Source of the DNA: Burkholderiales bacterium
GTDB taxonomy: Bacteria; Pseudomonadota; Gammaproteobacteria; Burkholderiales; SG8-41
Assembly: GCA_036262035.1 (NCBI GenBank)
Contig: DATAJS010000031.1
Coordinates: forward strand, 62,001-126,000
DNA length: 64,000 nucleotides
Reading direction: 5' to 3'
Of the stretch, positions 57,834 through 64,000 are shown piece by piece. The translations under genes were made by a program, and so were the position numbers. Under the pieces are notes generated by a model. That model was not told where the DNA came from, did no database searches, and worked only from the letters and a program-made list of their open reading frames with translations. Position 1 is the first letter of the stretch. Each line of letters starts with the position of its first letter.

Positions 57834-59327
57834 TCAAGCAGCCTTCGCCGACGGCAGCTTCGAGACGAGACGCAGAGAGACGGTCAGGCCTTCGAGCTGA
57901 TAGTGCGGGCGAAGGAAAAACTTCGAGGTGTAATACCCCGGGTTCCCCTCCACTTCCTCCACGACGACCTCGGCAGCCGCGAGCGGTTTTCTCGCCTTGG
58001 TGCCTTCCGACGAATGCGCCGGATCGCCATCGACGTAGTTCATGATCCAGTCCTGCAGCCAGCGCTGCATCTCGTCGCGCTCCTTGAACGATCCGATCTT
58101 GTCGCGCACGATGCACTTCAGGTAGTGCGCGAAGCGGCAGCACGAGAAGAGATACGGCAGGCGGGCGGCGAGGTTGGCGTTGGCGGTGGCGTCCGGATCG
58201 TCGTATTCCGCGGGTTTTTGCAGCGACTGCGCGCCGATGAAGGCCGCGAAGTCCGAGTTCTTGCGATGGAGCAGCGGCATGAAGCCGTTCTTCGCGAGCT
58301 CGGCCTCGCGGCGGTCGCTGATCGCGATCTCGGTCGGGCATTTCATGTCGACGCCGCCGTCGTCGGTCGGGAAGCTGTGCACCGGCAGGCCTTCGACCGC
58401 TCCGCCGGACTCGACGCCGCGAATGCGCGAGCACCAGCCATACATCTTGAACGAGCGGGTAATGTTCGTGGCCATCGCGTAGGCGGCGTTCGCCCACGTG
58501 TACTTGTTGTGGTCGGCCGCGCCCGTGTCTTCCTCGAAATCGAATTCTTCCACGGGGTTGGTCTTCGCCCCATAGGGAATACGAGCTAGGAAGCGCGGCA
58601 TTGCGAGACCTATGTAACGACTGTCGTCAGATTCCCGCAGCGAACGCCACGACGCGTACTCGGGCGTGGTGAAGATCTTGGTGAGATCGCGGGGGTTGGC
58701 AAGCTCCTGCCACGAGTCCATCTGCATGACGGTCGGCGAAGTGCCGGCGATGAACGGCGCGTGCGCCGCAGCGGCGTTCTTCGCGAGCTCGCCGAGGAGC
58801 TCGACATCCTGCGGGCTGTGGTCGAAGTAGTAATCCCCGACGATCGCGCCGAACGGCTCGCCGCCGAACTGGCCGTACTCGGCCTCGTAGATCTTCTTGA
58901 AGATCGGGCTCTGGTCCCAGTTCGTGCCTTTATACCGCTTGAGGGTCTTGCCGAGGTCCGACTTCGAGATGTTCATGAAGCGGATCTTCAGCATCTCGTC
59001 GGTCTCGGTGTTGTTCACGAGGTAGTGCAGCCCGCGCCATGCCGATTCGATTCCCTGGAAGTCAGCGTGGTGCATGATCAGGTTCACCTGATCGGAGAGC
59101 TTCTTGTCGAGCTCGGCGATGATCGCCTCGATCGACTTCACCACGTCGTTGCCGATGAGCGTGGTCTGCGCGAGCGCCTGCTCGGCGAGCGTGCGCACCG
59201 CCTGCTCGACGGCGCCTTTCGCCTCTTCCGACTTGGGTTTGAATTCCTTCTGCAGCAGGATCGTGAACTCGCTGCCTTCGAGCGCGACTTCCTGTTCCTG
59301 TCCGCCTTGAACTTGAGCTTCAGCCAT
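57834..59327 (-). CDS. tssC: T6SS sheath large subunit TssC (VipB/ImpC)
   Basis: A 497-residue protein that forms the contractile sheath with TssB. Landmarks are IIAELDKKLSDQVNLIMHHADF, SAWRGLHYLVNNTETDEML, RFMNISKSDLGKTLKRYKGT, FGAIVGDYYFDHSPQDVELL, FIAGTSPTVMQMDSWQELAN, RIPYGAKTNPVEEFDFEE and the C-terminal RPHYQLEGLTVSLRLVSKLP. Length is normal. It starts 35 bases after the tssB stop. Confidence 0.97.
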   Translation of the reverse strand: MAEAQVQGGQEQEVALEGSEFTILLQKEFKPKSEEAKGAVEQAVRTLAEQALAQTTLIGNDVVKSIEAIIAELDKKLSDQVNLIMHHADFQGIESAWRGLHYLVNNTETDEMLKIRFMNISKSDLGKTLKRYKGTNWDQSPIFKKIYEAEYGQFGGEPFGAIVGDYYFDHSPQDVELLGELAKNAAAAHAPFIAGTSPTVMQMDSWQELANPRDLTKIFTTPEYASWRSLRESDDSRYIGLAMPRFLARIPYGAKTNPVEEFDFEEDTGAADHNKYTWANAAYAMATNITRSFKMYGWCSRIRGVESGGAVEGLPVHSFPTDDGGVDMKCPTEIAISDRREAELAKNGFMPLLHRKNSDFAAFIGAQSLQKPAEYDDPDATANANLAARLPYLFSCCRFAHYLKCIVRDKIGSFKERDEMQRWLQDWIMNYVDGDPAHSSEGTKARKPLAAAEVVVEEVEGNPGYYTSKFFLRPHYQLEGLTVSLRLVSKLPSAKAA

Positions 59328-59362
59328 GTCTGTCTCCAGTATCCGTATCCGTAACGAAGCGC

Positions 59363-59872
59363 TTACGCCTTCGCTTCGTCCTCAGGCTTCTTCGCGGCGG
59401 CCAGCGATTGCAGCAGCGCCGGATCCTTCAGGACCTTGGCGATGAGCTCTTCGGCGCCGGTCTTGCCGTCCATGTAGGTGACGAGGTTCGAAAGCTGCTG
59501 GCGCGCTTCGAGCAGCTTGTTCAGCGCTTCGACCTTGCGCGCCACGGCGGCGGGCGAGAAGTCGTCCATGCTGTCGAACGAGATGTCGACGGCGATGTTG
59601 CCTTCGCCGGTCAGCACGTTGGGCACCGAGAACGCGGCGCGGGGCTTGATCGCCTTCATGCGGCTGTCGAAGTTGTCGACGTCGATCTCGAGGAATTTGC
59701 GGTCGGCCACGGGGGGGAGCGGCTCGGTGGGCTTGCCGGACAGGTCGGCGAGCACGCCCATGACGAACGGAAGCTGCACTTTCTTTTCCGCACCGTACAG
59801 CTCCACGTCGTACTCGATCTGCACGCGCGGCGCTCGGTTGCGCGCAATGAACTTCTGACTGCTCTGGGCCAT
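59363..59872 (-). CDS. tssB: T6SS sheath small subunit TssB (VipA/ImpB)
   Basis: A 169-residue partner of TssC. The family pattern is intact: SSQKFIARNRAPRVQIEYDV, KVQLPFVMGVLADLSGKP, FLEIDVDNFDSRMKAIKPR, SFDSMDDFSPAAVARKVEAL and LVTYMDGKTGAEELIAKVLK. The C-terminal Ala/Lys/Glu tail is typical. A 187-base gap separates it from tssA upstream, so it may have its own promoter, though I could not identify a convincing one. Confidence 0.96.
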   Translation of the reverse strand: MAQSSQKFIARNRAPRVQIEYDVELYGAEKKVQLPFVMGVLADLSGKPTEPLPPVADRKFLEIDVDNFDSRMKAIKPRAAFSVPNVLTGEGNIAVDISFDSMDDFSPAAVARKVEALNKLLEARQQLSNLVTYMDGKTGAEELIAKVLKDPALLQSLAAAKKPEDEAKA

Positions 59873-60059
59873 GATCTACCTCGCGATTGACTGATGATGG
59901 TTCACGAGCGCGGGTATCCGCCGCGCTGGGGTTGCGCTCACATCCTGAAGCTTAGAAGTGCCTCGTTTCAAGCTCGTTATCCGGACCGCCAGGACGGCCC
60001 GGAAATATCCGATTTGCCGGCGCCCGCGAGCGTGTTGCCGCACGCCGGATTAGTATGAC

Positions 60060-61079
60060 CTAAGACTCTTCCAAACCGGCAAGTTTTTTGATCTGGTCCA
60101 CGCTCTCCGGCGCGAGATCCTGGATGATTTCCATGAAATTTCGGCTCATCAGCCGCTGCGCGCGGCGGATGAGGAGCGGCGCCGGGTTCGAGGGCTCCGA
60201 CTGCTCGATGAACTTGCAAACGTTTTCCAGCACGCGGATCGCGTCTTCGCGCGTCAGGATCTGACCGGATATGCGCTTGGGGGCGCCTTCGCCCGCCTCG
60301 CCACCTTCGGCGGCTTCGCCTTCGCCGCCTTCGACTTCCCCGCCGCTCGCCCGCAGCGCTTCGGTCGCGACTTTCGCGGCCGACTGGAGCATGTCGCGCA
60401 GCGGACGCAGATCCGGCGCCTGGCTGGTTACGCCTTTGTCGGAGAGGAACGATTCCAGCGCCTTCAGGTGCTCCAGGGCCGTCAGCGCCGCCTGCAGCGG
60501 CTGCGGGTTCTCGGCCCCCGCGGCCTGCACGATGCCCGCGATCTGGGTCGCGCCCATCGGCGTCTCGTCGGCGGCCGCGGGCAGCTTGTTGTCGGCGATC
60601 AGGATGTCGCGCACCGCGACGCGGCCGTGCTGCGGCGACGCCACGAGATAGACGCCGCGCACGTCGCGCAGGAAAGTCTCGGGGTCGGCGAGCGGCGCGA
60701 GCGCGTTCAGGCGCATCGTCGGGTCGTCGTTGTCTTCGTGGTCGAGGTCGGGGTGCAGCGTGTCCCAGTAGCGCTCGGTCAGCTCCTTGATGAGCTCGAG
60801 GCCCGCGGACAGCCCTTCGACCTGGTCCATGCGGGTCGCCGCGCGCGCCGCGAGGACGCCGACCCGCAGGTCCTTCGAACGTCCGAGCAGCGACTCGGCG
60901 CGCGACGCGACGTCGCGCCATTCGGGCTCTTCGGCAGGGATGACGGTGTCGCCGAACTGCTGCTCGGCCTTGCCGCGCGAAACGGTTTCGAGCTCGACGA
61001 ACTCAGGGTCGTATTCGAGATCGGGCCCGCTCGGCGCGTCGTCCGAAATGGGCGCGACCAATGCCTGAACGTCGATCAC
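60060..61079 (-). CDS. tssA: T6SS assembly protein TssA (ImpA family)
   Basis: A 339-residue protein. The ImpA N-terminal domain is clear: ISDDAPSGPDLEYDPEFVEL, EPEWRDVASRAESLLGRSKD, LRVGVLAARAATRMDQVEGL and ERYWDTLHPDLDHEDNDDPT. A Glu/Gly-rich linker and a C-terminal helical domain (AIRVLENVCKFIEQSEPSNP, PLLIRRAQRLMSRNFMEII) follow. TssA primes and chaperones tube/sheath assembly. Start is a GTG at 61079; no in-frame ATG gives the normal N terminus. Confidence 0.94.
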   Translation of the reverse strand: MIDVQALVAPISDDAPSGPDLEYDPEFVELETVSRGKAEQQFGDTVIPAEEPEWRDVASRAESLLGRSKDLRVGVLAARAATRMDQVEGLSAGLELIKELTERYWDTLHPDLDHEDNDDPTMRLNALAPLADPETFLRDVRGVYLVASPQHGRVAVRDILIADNKLPAAADETPMGATQIAGIVQAAGAENPQPLQAALTALEHLKALESFLSDKGVTSQAPDLRPLRDMLQSAAKVATEALRASGGEVEGGEGEAAEGGEAGEGAPKRISGQILTREDAIRVLENVCKFIEQSEPSNPAPLLIRRAQRLMSRNFMEIIQDLAPESVDQIKKLAGLEES

Positions 61080-61215
61080 GTTGCGAAAACCGCGCTGAAC
61101 GAATTGAGCATGCTTGTTATATGTTTATTGCCACTCGCCGGCCTCGAGGGCGCACCTCGCCGATCGGAGAGGCGAGTCTACCACCGCATCGCCGAGGAGC
61201 GTGTGACGGGCGCGT

Positions 61216-61258
61216 AAAAATGCGCGCTTGCCGACGGCGCCGGCTGCACCGGCCGTCG
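61216..61258 (-). terminator. Hairpin plus T-tract after the kinase gene
   Basis: Leftward, just after the stop at 61268, CGACGGCCGG (61249-61258) pairs with 61232-61243 with a two-base bulge and a short loop. A TTTTT tract (61216-61220) follows about 11 bases later. It could separate the sensor-kinase pair from tssA. Confidence 0.4.
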
Positions 61259-61267
61259 TGAAGAGAT

Positions 61268-62536
61268 CTAGCGCAGCTTGCGGGCCGCCGACAGGAACTC
61301 GGCGCGGTCCTTCTCGTCGTCGATCGATTCCGCGATGCGCTGCAGCAGCGCCTGCTCGTCGGGCGCTTCCTTACGCGCACGCGCGGCGATGATCTTGGCC
61401 ATCGGTCCGATGTAGCGCGCGAGCAGGCGCTCGAGCTCCGTGGTATCTCTGAATTGGGTCGGAACGATGGTCTGCGGTGACGGCCTCGCGGTCGGCGCGA
61501 CGGTCCGCGGCTGCGCCGGCGGTTGGATCGGTATCTGCGGCACGGTGCGCGGCTGCGTGCGCGCCCCGGTCCGGAGCTCGGGATGGCTGCGCAACGGCCC
61601 GCAACCGAGCGCATCGCGAAACTCCGCGATGCTCTGGGGACGGTGCTCCGGATTGACGGCCATGGCCGCGTCGATCGCGGCGAGAAACGTTTCGGAATAG
61701 CAGCCCGCGGCGAGCTCGACGAGCGGACGGACCGGATCGTGCACCACGCGCGCGATCGACGGTTCGGGCGGCCGTCCGGTCACCGCGAAATAGATCATCG
61801 ACGCGAGTGCGTAGAGATCGGTCCACGGACCCTGCTTGAGGCTTGGCGACTCGCCGTATTGCTCGAGCGGCGCGTAGCCGGGCTTGAGGATCACGGTGAG
61901 CTGGCGCGACGCGTCGTTGACGACCTTGCGCGCGGCGCCGAAATCGAGCAGCACAGGCGTATCGCCGCCGACCATCAGGATGTTGTCCGGCGCGATGTCG
62001 CGGTGATAGCACTGGCGCGCGTGTATGACGTCGAGCGCGTCGAGGAGCTGCACGAGCAGACTCATGAGCCACGGCTCCTCGGGCGCCCTGCCCATCCGGC
62101 GCAGCGCTTCCTTGAGCGTCGCACCTTCGTAGTACGGCATCGCCATGTATGCGGTGCCGTTCGCTTCCCAGAAACGATAGACCTTCACGAGCGAGGGATG
62201 ATCGAACTGCGCGAGCAGCTTCGCTTCGTTGACGAAGCTGCGCAGCCCCAGCGCGAACGTCTCCTCGTAGCGCGGCGATTTCACCAGCACCGAGACGCCG
62301 CCCTCGCGCTGCGCGAGCGTCGCAGGCATGTATTCCTTGAGCGCGATGCTGCGGTCGAGCGAATGATCGTACGCGAGATAGACGATGCCGAAGCCGCCTT
62401 CGCCGACCAGGCCGCGCACTTCGAACTCGCCGAGGCGCGTGCCGACCGGCAGCGCGTTGCTGGTCTCGGGCGCGGGCGCGGCCCCGCCGCGCGGCGGCAG
62501 CATCGTCCGGTCGTCTTCGGGCGGCAGCGCCGGCAC
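61268..62536 (-). CDS. Soluble Ser/Thr protein kinase of the T6SS cluster
   Basis: A 422-residue kinase. The N terminus has EDDRTMLPP (Thr11). The kinase domain (about 40-305) has glycine loop GLVGEGGFG (42-50), catalytic Lys67 (ALKEYM), HRDIAPDN and LLDFGAARK. A Pro/Thr/Arg linker leads to a 60-residue helical C-terminal module (LERLLARYIGPMAKIIAARA). No membrane helix is visible. The kinase domain is closely similar to the one at 21144. The GTG at 62536 was chosen because GGAGGG lies 9 bases upstream; sequence further upstream overlaps the sensor gene. It starts 5 bases after the haem-HAMP gene stop. Confidence 0.88.
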   Translation of the reverse strand: MPALPPEDDRTMLPPRGGAAPAPETSNALPVGTRLGEFEVRGLVGEGGFGIVYLAYDHSLDRSIALKEYMPATLAQREGGVSVLVKSPRYEETFALGLRSFVNEAKLLAQFDHPSLVKVYRFWEANGTAYMAMPYYEGATLKEALRRMGRAPEEPWLMSLLVQLLDALDVIHARQCYHRDIAPDNILMVGGDTPVLLDFGAARKVVNDASRQLTVILKPGYAPLEQYGESPSLKQGPWTDLYALASMIYFAVTGRPPEPSIARVVHDPVRPLVELAAGCYSETFLAAIDAAMAVNPEHRPQSIAEFRDALGCGPLRSHPELRTGARTQPRTVPQIPIQPPAQPRTVAPTARPSPQTIVPTQFRDTTELERLLARYIGPMAKIIAARARKEAPDEQALLQRIAESIDDEKDRAEFLSAARKLR

Positions 62537-62541
62537 CCTGG

Positions 62542-63411
62542 TCAGCCCTCCAGCATTTTCATCGCTTTTTCGAGGCTGCGGCGCATGCGGTTGAACGACG
62601 CGCCGAGCACGCCGATCTCGTCCTGCGCTTTCGCCTGGAACTCCGGCAGGTCGAAGTTGCCGGTGCTCACTTCGTCCGCGGCGCGCGCCATGTCGCGTAT
62701 CGGGCGCACGATCATGCTGTTCAGCATCACGTTGAGCGCGATGAACACGAACAGGAAGACCGCCGCGAGCGACCCCATGAACGTGACGAACGCGCGGTTG
62801 GCGTTGTGGATGGGCAGCGCGGTCGGTACCGACACGACCTGAGCGCCGATGACATCGTTCAGCTTCCAGCCGAAGCCGTTCACTTCGCCGTAAAGCGCGA
62901 CCATCGATTTCGGTGCGACCGCCGGCGTGCTGTGGCACACCAGGCAGCCCGGCTCGACGTGGATCGGGCGCGCGACGAACATCGAGCGCCCGGTCGGCGT
63001 GTCGCGCTCGCCGACGATCTCGGGCTTGTCGCGGTGGTTCTTGAACGCCGTCACGATGTCGACTTCCCAGTCGGTCGCACGGTTGCGGGGGTTCGTCGGA
63101 TTCAGCGTGGCTTCCTTGTAGCCGTAGTCCGGATAGTTCTTGCGCAGCGCACCCATCGTCTCGGTCGCGGCATACGCCGGCACCGATTGCGGCAGGAAGG
63201 TCGTCGCCATCAAAGGCTCGAGCTGCGGGCGCACTTCCTTGCTCGTGAAGCCGCGGATCGCGAGGGCCGCTTCCATCATGACGCGGGCGTTGCGCACGAT
63301 CTCGCCGCGCGCGTTGCGCTGCAGGAGCTCGTACGATATCCAGCCGGCGACCACGAAGCCCAGGAAAAATACCAGCACCAGCACGATATTGAATTTGAGT
63401 CTTAAGCCCAT
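62542..63411 (-). CDS. Membrane c-type-haem sensor: DUF3365-like periplasmic domain plus HAMP, no output domain
   Basis: A 289-residue protein. TM1 is at about 7-29, followed by a periplasmic domain (30-205) resembling DUF3365/Tll0287-like sensors, with a haem c motif CLVCH at 156-160 and the conserved NPTNPRNRATDWE. TM2 lies at about 208-233, and a HAMP domain (PIRDMARAADEVSTGNFDLP, then DEIGVLGASFNRMRRSLEKA) ends the protein. With no kinase or methyl-acceptor domain of its own, it probably signals through a partner; the Ser/Thr kinase gene starts 5 bases later. It would sense redox state or a small gas at the haem. Confidence 0.87.
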   Translation of the reverse strand: MGLRLKFNIVLVLVFFLGFVVAGWISYELLQRNARGEIVRNARVMMEAALAIRGFTSKEVRPQLEPLMATTFLPQSVPAYAATETMGALRKNYPDYGYKEATLNPTNPRNRATDWEVDIVTAFKNHRDKPEIVGERDTPTGRSMFVARPIHVEPGCLVCHSTPAVAPKSMVALYGEVNGFGWKLNDVIGAQVVSVPTALPIHNANRAFVTFMGSLAAVFLFVFIALNVMLNSMIVRPIRDMARAADEVSTGNFDLPEFQAKAQDEIGVLGASFNRMRRSLEKAMKMLEG

Positions 63412-63477
63412 CTGACCCCCGTTGAGGCGCGTCTGTGGCGGCGTTTGCGAATTATTCCACGTTGTACACTGCGACCG

Positions 63478-64000
63478 ATGAACCCGGCAAAAAGATTCGA
63501 AATCTTCCGGCGCCTGCGCGAAGCCGACCCCACACCTGCGACCGAGCTCGAGCACGAGACCCCTTTCGAGCTGCTCGTCTCGGTGATCCTCTCGGCGCAG
63601 GCGACCGACAAGAGCGTGAACATCGCCACGCGCGAGCTGTACCGGAAAGCCAATACGCCCGCGAAGATACTCGCCTTGGGCACGTCGGGTCTCGAGGAGT
63701 ACATCAAGACCATCGGTCTCTATCGCGCCAAGGCGAAGAACGTCATCGAGACGTGCCGGCTGCTCATCGAGAAGCACGGCGGGGACGTGCCCCGCTCTCG
63801 CGAAGAGCTGGAAGCTCTGCCCGGCGTCGGCCGCAAGACCGCCAACGTCGTCCTCAACGTGGCCTTCGGCGAGCCCACGATCGCGGTCGACACGCACATA
63901 TTCCGGGTGTCCAACCGCACCGGTCTCGCTCCGGGCAAGGACCCGCTGGAAGTCGAGCTGCGGCTCAACAAGTTCGTGCCGGAGGAGTTCAGGCTGCACG
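63478..64000 (+). CDS. nth: Endonuclease III (3' end beyond the window)
   Basis: The ATG at 63478 opens 174 codons running off the window edge. The product is the base-excision repair glycosylase/AP lyase that removes oxidised pyrimidines. Visible are FELLVSVILSAQATDKSVN, the HhH motif LPGVGRKTANVVLN with the catalytic Lys, and VDTHIFRVSNRTGLAPG with the catalytic Asp. The C-terminal [4Fe-4S] cysteine motif lies outside the window. It diverges from the haem sensor gene across 66 bases. Confidence 0.94.
   Translation, partial: MNPAKRFEIFRRLREADPTPATELEHETPFELLVSVILSAQATDKSVNIATRELYRKANTPAKILALGTSGLEEYIKTIGLYRAKAKNVIETCRLLIEKHGGDVPRSREELEALPGVGRKTANVVLNVAFGEPTIAVDTHIFRVSNRTGLAPGKDPLEVELRLNKFVPEEFRLH

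Noticed and set aside
59873-60059. Possible sigma-54 (-24/-12) promoter before tssB.
   Set aside because: No TGGCAC-N5-TTGC match was found on the leftward strand, only partial GG/GC pairs.

Overview
The window is GC-rich DNA from a Gram-negative bacterium, most likely a betaproteobacterium (Burkholderiales-like). The support is a Bug/TctC-type solute-binding protein, an Aat-Bpt pair, an RnfB-like ferredoxin, a type VI secretion system (T6SS), and a two-partner secretion pair with a giant adhesin. I see no rRNA, tRNA, CRISPR array, insertion sequence or integrase. No stretch above about 300 bases lacks a gene.

Layout. (1) 1-10.5 kb is mostly housekeeping: a partial membrane glycosyltransferase, gluQ, a class II glutamine amidotransferase, a patatin lipoprotein, a Bug receptor, bacterioferritin with its ferredoxin (bfr/bfd, under a clear Fur-type palindrome), small hypotheticals, aat-bpt, pyrD, a short RnfB-like ferredoxin and a degenerate HD-GYP protein. 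(2) 10.5-13 kb is a leftward operon of an SH3 protein, an M48 protease and an LpxO-like hydroxylase. (3) 13.2-23.3 kb is the rightward T6SS arm: tssJ, tssK, tssL (with OmpA domain), tssM, tagF and a membrane Ser/Thr kinase. (4) 23.4-42.5 kb separates the two T6SS arms. It holds a 4421-residue TpsA exoprotein, its TpsB transporter, a Tat-exported caspase-like protein, two tandem OmpA-like proteins, a glycine-zipper protein and a secreted protein that copies the C-terminal module of the caspase protein. (5) 42.5-63.4 kb is the leftward T6SS arm. In transcription order it reads: a c-type-haem HAMP sensor, a soluble Ser/Thr kinase, tssA, tssB, tssC, hcp, hcp, tagJ, tssE, tssF, tssG, clpV, a TPR-methyltransferase, vgrG and PAAR. 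TagH (FHA) and a PP2C phosphatase form a separate leftward unit. (6) The window ends inside nth, on the plus strand.

All core T6SS parts (TssA-TssM, Hcp, VgrG, PAAR) are present, and the system is unusually rich in threonine-phosphorylation parts: two kinases, one phosphatase, an FHA protein and TagF. A short D/E-x-R-T-V/M-I/L motif recurs at the N termini of TssL and both kinases, with a variant inside TagH. This suggests a shared phospho-switch. The haem-HAMP protein has no output domain and sits 5 nt upstream of one kinase, so it is a good candidate for the signal input.

The most unusual features are the sensor-kinase pair, the shared threonine motif, a C-terminal two-cysteine tail on the giant adhesin that resembles the anchor of HMW1-type adhesins, and the caspase/Sel1-like duplicated module. 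All functions are read from sequence and family knowledge only; no search was run.
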